Of a stretch of DNA of 64,000 nucleotides, positions 26,865 through 37,363 are shown in pieces. The DNA comes from Pseudidiomarina donghaiensis (GTDB lineage Bacteria; Pseudomonadota; Gammaproteobacteria; Enterobacterales; Alteromonadaceae). The stretch's first letter is position 1, and every line of letters starts with the position of its first letter. The stretch covers positions 186,001-250,000 of the forward strand of contig NZ_FPCF01000001.1 in assembly GCF_900116895.1 (NCBI RefSeq). Direction: 5' to 3'. Below the pieces are notes generated by a model that had not been told where the DNA came from, ran no database searches, and worked only from the letters and a program-made list of their open reading frames with translations. The translations under genes and the position numbers were made by a program.

Positions 26865-27690
26865 TGGCAATATGTACCTCATGAACAATTTGTAGTGGTT
26901 CGGAGCCTGCTTCGCGGCTAAAACGCCAGTCTAGTTGCACTAAGCTGTTGCGCTGCAACGTTGCCTCAAAAACATAAAATGGAAACTCGTTATTGTTCAA
27001 GTCATTGTAGATGTCTTCGGCCATTATTTCAGCACTTGCGGCACCAATGGTTTGCAATTGGCTAAAACTACGTTGCACGTTTTGTAGGCCGTAGCCAGCG
27101 AAGCGATAAATGCGCTGGGTGGTGTCGTCATAGCACCAGCTTATTGGCTGGCCGCCTATGTAGTAACGCCGCGCCGGGCTTTCGGCTCCGAAAAATGCCG
27201 GGTTTGTTGAGTAGTTTATTTCTACCAAGTTATCTTGTGCCGGCGTGGTCGCTGTAATGTTCGTGATCACCTTGCGGCGCTGCACGTTATTGCCGTAAAT
27301 ATAGCTCGTATTGGTTGCATAAACGAGCAAGTAGCCGCCAATAAGGCCTGCGTTTGACTCAGGCTCGACAGCAATGAATGGGTCACTGCCGGTTGGGCCC
27401 GGCCGCGGTATGTCAAGGTACAAGCTGCTGGCGAGTATTGGCATGAACTCTAAGCAGCGCTGAGAGTCGGTGCTTGATACACGAACACTTCGCGGCACCG
27501 CGCCCTGCAGTTCGCTGCTTAATCGGTTTAGCGCAAAACGTGACTGCGACACCAGTTGGTCGCGCTCGGTGGCATCACGAAATATTTGTGCGCCAAAGCC
27601 TAAATAATTAAAAACAAATAAGCCCGCTATGGCCAACAGCACGATGACAATAATCAACTCAACCAGTGTGAAACCGCTGCGCCGTGTCAT
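26854..27690 (-). CDS. mshO: MSHA minor pilin MshO (PilW-like)
   Basis: 278 aa prepilin with leader MTRRSG before FTLVELIIVIVLLAIAGLFVF, followed by a long soluble part (FALNRLSSELQGAVPRSVRV) typical of MshO/PilW. Contains a Cys pair (RCLEFM and SWCYDD). ATG shares one base with the mshD stop (TAATG), so the genes are coupled. Probably part of the pilus-tip priming complex with MshD, MshC and MshP. Confidence 0.88.
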   Translation of the reverse strand: MTRRSGFTLVELIIVIVLLAIAGLFVFNYLGFGAQIFRDATERDQLVSQSRFALNRLSSELQGAVPRSVRVSSTDSQRCLEFMPILASSLYLDIPRPGPTGSDPFIAVEPESNAGLIGGYLLVYATNTSYIYGNNVQRRKVITNITATTPAQDNLVEINYSTNPAFFGAESPARRYYIGGQPISWCYDDTTQRIYRFAGYGLQNVQRSFSQLQTIGAASAEIMAEDIYNDLNNNEFPFYVFEATLQRNSLVQLDWRFSREAGSEPLQIVHEVHIANVP

Positions 27691-28214
27691 TAGTAATTCC
27701 CTCGCAGAGTGGCAAAGGTAAAGTTTTGACCGAAGGAGGTGGTAATTGTCACTTCAATTTTTTTGTACAGGGTTACCGTTGACTGACATGTGCCGCTGGT
27801 ATCGCTATAGCAAACGCTAATCGCAAACTCGAAACCTGGGTAGCGTGCGGCAATATCAGCACCCATGGCATCGGCTAATGTGGGGCTAGTTAGTTGCAAC
27901 TGATGGTAGTCATCGACATCGTCAAAGTCATTGCGTGCTTCACTGTCCGGGCCTAAATTAGCCGGCAGCGTACAGGCGGGCGCGCCAGTTTCTCCGCAGC
28001 GCTCAGCGCCACCACTGCGGTCACTGCTTTCATCAAATGACTTGCCGTTAATTTCTTGAATAAATGCTTCGCCTAAGGCGGCAGCGCGTTGTTGCAACAA
28101 GGGCTCAGCGCTGCGCTGCGCTTGCGGAAAAACCAACACTGTCAGCAAGACAATTGAAATTGCCAGTACCACAATGCCGATAATAATCTCAATAAGGGTA
28201 AAACCGCGCTGCAT
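27690..28214 (-). CDS. mshD: MSHA minor pilin MshD (PilV-like)
   Basis: 174 aa prepilin, leader MQRG before FTLIEIIIGIVVLAISIVLLTVLVFPQAQRSAEPLLQQRAAALGEAF, matching MshD. Two Cys pairs (ERCGETGAPACT; VCYSDTSGTC). First gene of the inverted minus-strand block; its promoter must lie in the 126-bp gap shared with divergent mshC. Confidence 0.87.
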   Translation of the reverse strand: MQRGFTLIEIIIGIVVLAISIVLLTVLVFPQAQRSAEPLLQQRAAALGEAFIQEINGKSFDESSDRSGGAERCGETGAPACTLPANLGPDSEARNDFDDVDDYHQLQLTSPTLADAMGADIAARYPGFEFAISVCYSDTSGTCQSTVTLYKKIEVTITTSFGQNFTFATLRGNY

Positions 28215-28340
28215 GGTTGCTCCGAGGGCGCTACGTTTATTGTAATTTGTTTATATATTGTTCTGTATACTACACTTTTTTAGTTTACACTGCATATATT
28301 GTTCGCCATATATGACTATTGACGCAGAGCCACAAAAATC
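28215..28340. promoter_or_regulatory. Divergent promoter region between mshD and mshC
   Basis: 126-bp A/T-rich gap that must supply transcription to both the mshDOPQ block (minus) and mshC (plus). It contains near-palindromic CATATATTG/CCATATATG words around 28292-28316. No unambiguous -35/-10 pair could be fixed by eye. Confidence 0.4.
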
Positions 28341-28859
28341 ATGCCAATGACAAATTTTCACAGCCGCCAAAATGTAAATTATCAGCAAGGTTTCACGCTG
28401 GTTGAGCTGATTATTGTTATTGTATTGGTCGGAATTTTGGCAGTGACTGCTGGGCCTCGAATTTTTGGCTCTGGCGGCGTTGACCAAGTGGTTACAGAAC
28501 GCCAACTGATTAGCTTATTAAGGCTTCAACAACAACGTGCCATGCAAGACATGGCAAACCCCTGTTATGGCATTAGCATCACCAGTGCACAAGTTAGCCC
28601 GGTTGAATGCGGTGCGAGTATTAACACGGCGCGGCTGATACAGGTACCCAGTGCCAATGGTATTAATGTGGTGTCTAGCATTAGTGGGGCAGCCACGGGG
28701 TTTTATTTTAATGCCTTGGGGTGTCCAGTTTCGACCAATCATGCAACCGTTGCCGAAAGCTGTGGTCAAAGCAGTGTCGAAATTCAAATGACCGGTGCAA
28801 ATGCACGCCAAATTTGTGTACAGAGCCAAGGCTATATTCGCCCAGGAGCTTGCAGCTAA
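28341..28859 (+). CDS. mshC: MSHA minor pilin MshC (GspH/FimT-like)
   Basis: 172 aa prepilin. Leader of 17 residues ending in Gly precedes FTLVELIIVIVLVGILAVTAGPRIFGSGG. The rest is a small beta-rich domain with six Cys (NPCYGI, VECGAS, LGCPVS, ESCGQS, QICVQS, GACS). Divergent from mshD instead of collinear with it, so it is physically detached from the other minor pilins, and lies just upstream of mreB. ATG at 28347 is an alternative start. Confidence 0.83.
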   Translation: MPMTNFHSRQNVNYQQGFTLVELIIVIVLVGILAVTAGPRIFGSGGVDQVVTERQLISLLRLQQQRAMQDMANPCYGISITSAQVSPVECGASINTARLIQVPSANGINVVSSISGAATGFYFNALGCPVSTNHATVAESCGQSSVEIQMTGANARQICVQSQGYIRPGACS

Positions 28860-28913
28860 GTTCTGTGTAGATAATACACATGCGCGCTTGCCCACAAGGG
28901 CTGCGCTTGGTAA

Positions 28914-30008
<1,095 letters not shown>

Positions 30009-30016
30009 GCGGCCGC

Positions 30017-30907
30017 ATGAAGTCGCTTTTTGAACGGGGGCCAACCCTTCTCTCACGACTGGTCATGGCGCTTATATGCGCCGCCACGTTGATGTTTTTA
30101 GACCACCGGCTGAACACCATGCAGCCGGTGCGTTCGTTTTTATCGACCGTTGTCGCCCCGGTTCAATATCTAGCCGTTCTGCCACAAGAAGTTCTTGATC
30201 GATTAGTTTATCTGTCTACCACACGGACCACACTTCGCGAAGAAAACGTCCAACTCAAACAACAGTTGCAAGAGCTTGAAATGGCGGTGCAGCGATTAAA
30301 CTTTCTCGAGAATGAAAACGACCGCTTGCGCCAACTACTCGGCTCTGATGTGCGCCAAGAAAGCCGTCGCATGGCCGCCGAAGTGGTGTCGGTAGCAACC
30401 GACCCGTTTTCTCACCAGGTGGTCATTAACAAGGGCAGTACTAATGGTGTTTATGATGGCCAGCCAGTACTCGATAACCGTGGCATTGTTGGGCAGATTA
30501 TCAGTGTTGGTCGTGGCACCGCCCGCGTGCTACTTATTTCTGATCAAAGCCATGCCATATCACTACGGGCCGAGCGCAATGATATTCGTGTGCTTGCTCG
30601 CGGCACAGGCGACTTGCAGCAGCTTGAACTGATGTTCATTCCACACTCGAGTGAACTTGAGGTGGGTGACAAACTTATGTCGTCCGGCCTTGGCGGGGTC
30701 TTTCCTGAAGGCTATCCGGTGGCAGAGATTATTTCCATTGATCGTGATGAGCGTTTGCAATACGCACGCGTGTTAGCGCGCCCTTATGCACAACTTGACC
30801 GCATACGTACGGTATTATTGCTGTGGCCCGCATCAGCCACTGAAACCCCAGTGTACGATGAAGTGAAATCTCCAAGTGCGAACGAGGAGAACATCAATGT
30901 GGATTAA
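30017..30907 (+). CDS. mreC: Rod shape-determining protein MreC
   Basis: Bitopic inner-membrane protein (296 aa) linking MreB to the PBP2/RodA machinery. One TM (~15-33), a dimerising coiled coil (~65-105, REENVQLKQQLQELEMAVQRL), then the beta-barrel MreC domains with FSHQVVINKGSTNGVYDGQPVLDNRGIVGQI. C-terminal tail is short and acidic. Its last 11 nt overlap mreD. Confidence 0.96.
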   Translation: MKSLFERGPTLLSRLVMALICAATLMFLDHRLNTMQPVRSFLSTVVAPVQYLAVLPQEVLDRLVYLSTTRTTLREENVQLKQQLQELEMAVQRLNFLENENDRLRQLLGSDVRQESRRMAAEVVSVATDPFSHQVVINKGSTNGVYDGQPVLDNRGIVGQIISVGRGTARVLLISDQSHAISLRAERNDIRVLARGTGDLQQLELMFIPHSSELEVGDKLMSSGLGGVFPEGYPVAEIISIDRDERLQYARVLARPYAQLDRIRTVLLLWPASATETPVYDEVKSPSANEENINVD

Positions 30908-31379
30908 ATCGGGATTGATACCGTTATTAGTCAGCTACATTGTGGCCCTGGTGCTCATGGTCATGCCCATGCCTGCATTTATGGAACCGTGGCGCCCAGA
31001 CTGGCTTAGTTTGGTGATTATTTATTGGGTGATGGCATTGCCGCATCGGGTAGGTATGGGCAGTGTGTTAGTGCTTGGCTTGGTGGCCGACATACTCATG
31101 GGCTCGGTGTTTGGTATTTATGCAACTGCGTTGTTAATTATGGCTTATCCTGCAATTCGTCATTTTCAACGCATTCGCAACTACTCATTTACCCAGCAAG
31201 CCCTAGTGGTCGCGATTTTGGTCATGGTGAAGCGCATTATTGTGTATGAACTTGAGCATGTGCTTAACGATGCTGTATTTCAACTTGCTTATTTATACCC
31301 AGTTATTTCGTCAGCCATAGCTTGGCCGTGGGTGTATTTAATTTTGCGCAAATATCGGAGGCATTACCTTGTCCGTTAG
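30897..31379 (+). CDS. mreD: Rod shape-determining protein MreD
   Basis: 160 aa polytopic inner-membrane partner of MreC, with about five hydrophobic segments. The motif PWRPDWLSLVIIYWVMALPHRVGMG is typical. ATG at 30897 has a perfect GAGGAGA site; the frame is open a further 21 nt upstream but lacks one. Overlaps mreC by 11 nt and maf by 11 nt. Confidence 0.93.
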   Translation: MWIKSGLIPLLVSYIVALVLMVMPMPAFMEPWRPDWLSLVIIYWVMALPHRVGMGSVLVLGLVADILMGSVFGIYATALLIMAYPAIRHFQRIRNYSFTQQALVVAILVMVKRIIVYELEHVLNDAVFQLAYLYPVISSAIAWPWVYLILRKYRRHYLVR

Positions 31380-31956
31380 TTCGCTGGTTTTAGCTTCTGG
31401 CTCACCACGTCGCTTTGAGTTGTTGCAGTTACTCGACCGGCCCTTTACGGTGGTGCGCCCAGATGTTGTAGAACAACGCAATGCGACAGAGTCGCCTACG
31501 GATTACGTAAAACGGCTAGCGGTAGATAAAGCCCGCGCAGGGTTGGCATTAGCAAGCGCCGATGCGTTGGTATTAGGCGCCGACACCATTGTTGTGGCTG
31601 ATGGCCAGGTACTTGAAAAGCCAACAAGCTTTGAGCACTTTGCCGGCATGATGCAGCAGCTGTCTGGGCAAACACACCAAGCCGTAACCGCTGTTGCGGC
31701 GGTTTGCCAAGGCATTGAGCGTGTGATTGTTAGCGCTGCAAAGGTCACATTTAAGCCACTTAGCAGCGAAGAAATAGCCGACTATTGGCGCTCTGGTGAG
31801 CCACACGACAAAGCAGGTGGCTACGGTATTCAAGGGCGTGCAGCGAAGTTTGTAACACACATTGAGGGTAGCTACTTTGCTGTGGTGGGTTTACCCGTGT
31901 ATGAAACCGAACAGCTCATTGTTGCGTTAATCAATGACATAGGGGGGCGCCCATGA
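31369..31956 (+). CDS. maf: Maf family nucleotide pyrophosphatase (YhdE type)
   Basis: 195 aa enzyme predicted to hydrolyse dTTP/UTP (and modified pyrimidine nucleotides) to monophosphates. Motifs SGSPRR (substrate loop), GADTIVVADGQVLEKP and the catalytic DKAGGYGIQGRAAKF are present. TTG start with CGGAGG 7 nt upstream. Overlaps mreD by 11 nt and rng by 4 nt. Confidence 0.94.
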   Translation: MSVSSLVLASGSPRRFELLQLLDRPFTVVRPDVVEQRNATESPTDYVKRLAVDKARAGLALASADALVLGADTIVVADGQVLEKPTSFEHFAGMMQQLSGQTHQAVTAVAAVCQGIERVIVSAAKVTFKPLSSEEIADYWRSGEPHDKAGGYGIQGRAAKFVTHIEGSYFAVVGLPVYETEQLIVALINDIGGRP

Positions 31957-33422
31957 GTGCAGAAATTCTAATGAACGTAACGCCCACAGAAACTCGGGTG
32001 GCATTAATTGAAAATGGTATTTTGCAAGAAATACACATTGAGCGGCAAGCCAAGCGAGGCTTGGTTGGTAACGTTTACGTGGGTAAAGTGTCGCGCGTAT
32101 TACCGGGCATGCAAGCCGCATTTATTGATATTGGGCTAGAAAAGGCGGCGTTTTTGCACGCCTCAGACATCGTCACGCAAATTGAGCAAGCGGAAGATAT
32201 TGCGCATGGCACCATGCCGGTTGCTGATATCGCTCAGTTGGTGCGCCCAGGTCAGCAAATTTTGGTGCAGGTGGTCAAAGACCCGCTCGGCACCAAAGGG
32301 GCGCGTTTGACAACAGACATCACCATTCCTTCGCGTTACATGGTGCTGATGCCGCAGTCACCGCACGTGGGCATTTCACAACGCATTGAAGACGAAAAAG
32401 AGCGTAACCGATTAAAACAAGCGGCGCTGCCGTATTGCGATGAAGAAGGCGGTTTTATTGTGCGCACCGCCGCCGAAGGCGCTCGTGATGATGAGCTACA
32501 GCGCGACGCTAAATTTCTGCGCCGGTTATGGGACACCATTCAAAAGCGCCGCAAAGGCATGCGTAAAATCGGTTTGGTTTATGAAGACTTAAACCTGTCG
32601 TGTCGTATTTTACGTGACTTTGTCGGTGAGCAAATTGAACGTATACGGGTTGACTCACGTGCCACCTACGACTTACTCAGCGAGTTCGTGCAAGAGTTTA
32701 TTCCGGAGCTAACCGAAGCCTTGGAATATTATGCGGGCGAGCGTCCAATATTTGACTTATTTGATGTTGAAAACGAAGTGCAGCGAGCGCTTGATCGCAA
32801 AGTTGAATTGAAATCTGGCGGTTCAATTATTATTGACCAAACCGAGGCAATGACCACCATTGATATTAATACCGGCGGCTTTGTAGGTCATCGTAACCTT
32901 GAAGAAACTATCTTCAACACCAACATAGAAGCAACCCAAGCCATTGCGCGACAGCTGCGCTTGCGTAACCTGGGCGGTATTATCATTATTGATTTTATCG
33001 ACATGCAAAATAGCGATCATCGTCGCCGCGTGTTGCATAGCTTAGAGCAGGCGCTCGCCAAAGACCGTGCAAAAACGTCGATTAATGGCTTTACTACTCT
33101 TGGCCTTGTCGAAATGACACGCAAGCGCACACGTGAAAGCTTGGAGCATGTGCTTTGTTCGGAGTGCCCAGTGTGCAGCGGGCGTGGCTCCATGAAAACG
33201 GTTGAAACCGTGTGTTACGAGGTTATGCGCGAAATTGTTCGAGTGAACCGTGCCTACGCCGCTGATCATTTCATGGTCTACGCTTCAGCTGCGGTTACCG
33301 AGATGCTGTTAAACGAAGAGTCGCACGCGTTGGCAGAGCTTGAGGTTTTTATTGGCAAACAAGTGAAGGTGCTCGTCGAACCGCTGTATCATCAAGAGCA
33401 GTTTGATGTAGTGATGATGTAG
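31953..33422 (+). CDS. rng: Ribonuclease G
   Basis: 489 aa, the same length as E. coli Rng. Endoribonuclease for 16S rRNA 5' maturation and mRNA turnover. N-terminal S1 domain (~35-120, GLVGNVYVGKVSRVLPGMQAAFIDIG), then the RNase E/G catalytic core with TTIDINTGGFVG and IIIIDFIDM (metal-binding Asp), and the zinc-link CPVCSGRGS. It lacks the long C-terminal scaffold of RNase E. ATG overlaps maf by 4 nt. Confidence 0.97.
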   Translation: MSAEILMNVTPTETRVALIENGILQEIHIERQAKRGLVGNVYVGKVSRVLPGMQAAFIDIGLEKAAFLHASDIVTQIEQAEDIAHGTMPVADIAQLVRPGQQILVQVVKDPLGTKGARLTTDITIPSRYMVLMPQSPHVGISQRIEDEKERNRLKQAALPYCDEEGGFIVRTAAEGARDDELQRDAKFLRRLWDTIQKRRKGMRKIGLVYEDLNLSCRILRDFVGEQIERIRVDSRATYDLLSEFVQEFIPELTEALEYYAGERPIFDLFDVENEVQRALDRKVELKSGGSIIIDQTEAMTTIDINTGGFVGHRNLEETIFNTNIEATQAIARQLRLRNLGGIIIIDFIDMQNSDHRRRVLHSLEQALAKDRAKTSINGFTTLGLVEMTRKRTRESLEHVLCSECPVCSGRGSMKTVETVCYEVMREIVRVNRAYAADHFMVYASAAVTEMLLNEESHALAELEVFIGKQVKVLVEPLYHQEQFDVVMM

Positions 33423-33439
33423 TTTCAGATAGAGCCATT

Positions 33440-36400
33440 ATGCAACGAACATTTGGGTTCATTTACAGAACGGTACTTTATAGTTTTGCGATTGTACTGG
33501 TGCTATTCGCGTTATTCATTAGCGCGTTGCGCTATTTACTGCCGCAATTGCCTGATGTCACTGATCAGCTTGAGAATATTCTTAAGGAGCGTTTTCGGGT
33601 TGAGGCTTCACTTGGCAGTATTAGTGCTGATTGGGGGCGTAATGGCCCAGAGTTAGTGCTGCACCAGTTACGTGTGCAGCCAATGGCTGACAAAGCCACG
33701 CGAGTTGATATTGAGCAAGCCCGTATTTTGCTGAACTTTTGGCAAAGCGCCGGCTCGTTATCATTGCAGTATGACCAAGTGCAGTTAGACCAACTGGTGC
33801 TGCATTACGATATGCGTGACGCCGAATTAGATGATGCCAGCAGCGGCATTGTCCTATCGGATAACTTAACCAATTTACTGCTGAATCAACTAGATCACAT
33901 TGAGGTGACAGACAGCACCATTGAATTGGTAAATCTACTCGGTATTCAGCGAGCGATAGACATTCAAGACTTGCGTTGGATGAATCGCGAGCAGCGTCAC
34001 CAAGGCGTGGGCAAGCTGACATTTTCTGAAGTAACCGACAACACCCTCGACTTTATTGTTGATATTAGAGGCAATAGCGTTAACGCGTTAACCGGCCAAG
34101 TTTATGTCAACGCGCATCAACTTGATATCTCGCCGTGGGTGCAGCAACAGGTTGTTGACACCCAAATCAACCAAGCTGAGTTTAATCTTCAACTATGGCT
34201 AAACTTCGCGCAAAACCAATTCACAGAAGGCTTGTTGCAGTTGGGTGAGCAAGCACTTACTTGGCAGGTTGGCCAAGAGCAGCATGCATTGCGTATACCG
34301 CACGGCGAGTTAAAACTACGCCCATTTGGGAACAGTGGCTGGCGTGTTAACTCTAACCCGCTCACTATTGAACACAATAACGACAGCTGGGTACTACCCA
34401 CCTTTAGTTGGGAACAAACACCGCGCTCAACCGCAATGAGTTTTGTTGATGTGCCTTTGGCGCCCATGTTAGAGCTTTTGAACCTGTTAGGTAGCGAGGG
34501 GGCGGCGGTGAGCGAGCAATTAGCCGATCGCTCTGCGCAGGGCACCATGGACATTGCGCTGCAGCAAAGTTTAGAGCAGCCGTTGCGTTGGTTTGCTCAG
34601 GGCGAGCAACTTAGTTGGGGGCAAATAGCAGGGGTACCTGGGCTAACCAATGTTAACTTGAGCTTGCAGGGGCAAGAAAACCGTATTACCTGGCGCCTAG
34701 ACGGCAAAAATGCGGCGTTTCAAAGTGACGCGTTAGATTACGATGACGCTTGGGCGTTACCTTATATTAATGTTTCAGGTGATTTCGTCTGGCATAACGA
34801 GCAAGACTGGCAACTGTATATTGCGCCAGGTAGCCGCATTGAACTCGAGGGGCTACCCATTGCTTTTCAAGCGCGGTTGCAGCCAGTTGACGGCAGTGTC
34901 ATGGTCAATGCGCGTGCTAACTCAGTGAATGAACAACCCATTCCTGCCGCCGTGCTGCGTCAACATCTGCCCGTGGTTATGGGTGATAACCTGCATGACT
35001 ATTTAACGGTGGCAATTCAAGATGGTGAGGCGCAGGAGTTAGCCATGAGTTGGCGCGGCACTGTTGCCGACTTTCCTTACCATAATAAGCGTGGTGAATT
35101 TGAGGCGCGAGCGCGGCTAACAGGCATGAATTATAAGTTTCAGCCCGATTGGCGCCCTGTATATGACGCCAATGTGGTGGTTAATTTCAATAATGAGCGT
35201 ATGCATATTGTCGCCACCGACGGGCAGCTTGGTAACATTGATGCCCAGCGTGTTGATGTCGTAATACCCGATATATTAGCCGGCTCAGACGCTTACCTAG
35301 ATATTCAAGCGGCCATTGCTGGCAATGCGACTGAGTTGCAGCCAATTTTCAATGACAGCCCGCTGGCTGGTAGCTTAGGCACCACATTTACAGAATTAAA
35401 GCTGAGTGGGCCGTTAACAAGTCAGTTGCAATTAACGATTCCGTTAACCGAGACACCAGACGTTGTGGCTGAAGGCTATGCCGATTTAAGCGATGTGACA
35501 ATGAAAGTCGAGAGCTTAGGCGAAACCTTTACGGATATTCGCGGGCGAGTGCGCTTTCGTAATGACAAAGTGGAAAGCGACGACCTCGCCATACGTTGGA
35601 ATGGCTTTCCCATTGAAGCCAAACTAAATACCCAGCAGCGAGAAGATGACTTTTATGTAGATGTCAGCGCCGTTGGCCATTGGAACCTTGAGCGCTATAA
35701 GCCGCTGGTTAGCGGCGCCATGCCTTGGCAAGCAGATTTTAACTTAAGCCTACCTACGGCAGGCGGCTACGCTTTCCGTTGGCAACAAACGGCCGACATT
35801 AGTCAGGCCAACGTGCAAGCTCCAGCACCCTTTTATCGCGAAAGCGGCACAGAAGGGCGGCTCGAACTCATGGTGTCTGGCGACCAAGAATCTATTTTAG
35901 TTAACGCAGAGGTTGACGACTTCGGTTTACTTGAGTTGCAGCTAGACAGCGAGGAGCAGTCTTTGCCGTCGGGCTACATGCGCATTGGCAATGAGTTTGG
36001 CCAAGCACCAAGCCCGAACGTAGTGCGCTTGAACCCGCGCTTTATGGTCGATGTAAACATTCAGCAAATGGACTTAGAGGCCTGGCAGCAAGCCTACCAG
36101 AGCTTACAACAGCTCATTCCAGAAAAAGCAGTAGCATCGGCTTGGGCAACACGGCTTCAACCTGACTTTATTCAGTTAACCACTAATAACATGACGTACG
36201 ACGCGGTCCAGCTTGACGATGTCACCACTGTTGCATGGCCTAGCGCGGAAGGATGGCAAGCTCGCATTGAATCAAAACAAGTATTAACGGACGTTATCTG
36301 GCAAGCCAATGAAGAAGGCAAAGATGCGATAAAAATTCGCGCTGATTATATTGAACTAAGCTCAGGTGTTGACGAACCAGAAGCAACGCCCCGGCAAGCA

Positions 36401-37363
36401 CCAAAAAGCTTTACCGGCCTGCCGGATATTTACCTAGACTGCCAGCGCTGTCAGTTTGATAGTTACGACTTAGGCGAAGTGAGCTTGCATTTAAGTGCGA
36501 CCGACAAAGTATTCACGTTAGAACAATTTAGTGCAAAGCATCGCAATCACGATATCGTTGCCCATGGTAGTTGGGCTTTAGAAACCGACACCAAACACCC
36601 ACAAACGCATCTTACAGGCACGTTCAAGTCGGCTGATTTTGGTGAGTTTTTAGAAACCTATAATGTAACGTCAATGGTTCGCGACAGCAGCGCAACTTTT
36701 GATTTTGACTTGCGCTTTCTTGCTGCGCCTTATAGTTTTGAGTCGAAATCACTAAACGGCACAGTGAAGTGGAATCTTGGTCAAGGGTATTTAAACGAAG
36801 TGAGTGACCGCGGAGCCCGACTGTTCTCGCTATTAAGTCTTGATGGCATATTGCGTAAGCTACGCTTTGACTTCCGTGACGTGTTTGCCAACGGCCTGTT
36901 CTACACCAATTTCTCCGGTGACTTTAATATTGCCAACGGTATTGTGAATACGACCAATACCCAACTTAATGGCGCCGCAGGTGATATGGAAGTCAAGGGC
37001 AGTACCAACCTAGTTACTCGACAGCTGGACTATGACTTACAGTTCGTACCGAAAGTGACGTCAAGCCTACCGGTTATTCTGGCGTGGATGATTAATCCAC
37101 CATCGGGTTTAGCGGCCTTGGTGATTGACCGAATGCTGTACGATGCTAAGGTAATTAGCCGGCTTGAATATGAAATTTCAGGCACCATGGACGACCCAAC
37201 CATTACAGAGGTGGCGCGTGATAGCCGTGCGGCACCAATACCACCGGAGGTACGTGACAATGTCGACCCTAACCAGTCAAACGACGAACAACCGCAAAGT
37301 GGTACTGACAGCGCTGCAGATGACCAGCAGCGCGAACCCACAAGACAACCTGAAAACAATTGA
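33440..37363 (+). CDS. yhdP: YhdP, AsmA-like OM phospholipid transport protein
   Basis: 1307 aa member of the AsmA-like/DUF3971 family thought to form a periplasm-spanning groove carrying phospholipid to the outer membrane. One N-terminal TM (~12-33), then a long beta-rich body with the conserved C-terminal section GVVNTTNTQL-like NGIVNTTNTQLNGAAGDMEVKG and AGLAALVI-like PSGLAALVIDRMLYD. The last ~45 residues are hydrophilic and low complexity (Pro/Gln/Asp/Ser/Asn). This tail overlaps the 5' end of the nitrilase gene in another frame for 104 nt. Position after rng and before tldD is conserved. Confidence 0.93.
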   Translation: MQRTFGFIYRTVLYSFAIVLVLFALFISALRYLLPQLPDVTDQLENILKERFRVEASLGSISADWGRNGPELVLHQLRVQPMADKATRVDIEQARILLNFWQSAGSLSLQYDQVQLDQLVLHYDMRDAELDDASSGIVLSDNLTNLLLNQLDHIEVTDSTIELVNLLGIQRAIDIQDLRWMNREQRHQGVGKLTFSEVTDNTLDFIVDIRGNSVNALTGQVYVNAHQLDISPWVQQQVVDTQINQAEFNLQLWLNFAQNQFTEGLLQLGEQALTWQVGQEQHALRIPHGELKLRPFGNSGWRVNSNPLTIEHNNDSWVLPTFSWEQTPRSTAMSFVDVPLAPMLELLNLLGSEGAAVSEQLADRSAQGTMDIALQQSLEQPLRWFAQGEQLSWGQIAGVPGLTNVNLSLQGQENRITWRLDGKNAAFQSDALDYDDAWALPYINVSGDFVWHNEQDWQLYIAPGSRIELEGLPIAFQARLQPVDGSVMVNARANSVNEQPIPAAVLRQHLPVVMGDNLHDYLTVAIQDGEAQELAMSWRGTVADFPYHNKRGEFEARARLTGMNYKFQPDWRPVYDANVVVNFNNERMHIVATDGQLGNIDAQRVDVVIPDILAGSDAYLDIQAAIAGNATELQPIFNDSPLAGSLGTTFTELKLSGPLTSQLQLTIPLTETPDVVAEGYADLSDVTMKVESLGETFTDIRGRVRFRNDKVESDDLAIRWNGFPIEAKLNTQQREDDFYVDVSAVGHWNLERYKPLVSGAMPWQADFNLSLPTAGGYAFRWQQTADISQANVQAPAPFYRESGTEGRLELMVSGDQESILVNAEVDDFGLLELQLDSEEQSLPSGYMRIGNEFGQAPSPNVVRLNPRFMVDVNIQQMDLEAWQQAYQSLQQLIPEKAVASAWATRLQPDFIQLTTNNMTYDAVQLDDVTTVAWPSAEGWQARIESKQVLTDVIWQANEEGKDAIKIRADYIELSSGVDEPEATPRQAPKSFTGLPDIYLDCQRCQFDSYDLGEVSLHLSATDKVFTLEQFSAKHRNHDIVAHGSWALETDTKHPQTHLTGTFKSADFGEFLETYNVTSMVRDSSATFDFDLRFLAAPYSFESKSLNGTVKWNLGQGYLNEVSDRGARLFSLLSLDGILRKLRFDFRDVFANGLFYTNFSGDFNIANGIVNTTNTQLNGAAGDMEVKGSTNLVTRQLDYDLQFVPKVTSSLPVILAWMINPPSGLAALVIDRMLYDAKVISRLEYEISGTMDDPTITEVARDSRAAPIPPEVRDNVDPNQSNDEQPQSGTDSAADDQQREPTRQPENN

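Noticed and set aside
28864-28880. TGTGTA / TACACA inverted repeat after mshC as a terminator
   Set aside because: Six A/T-rich base pairs and no T run; more likely chance.
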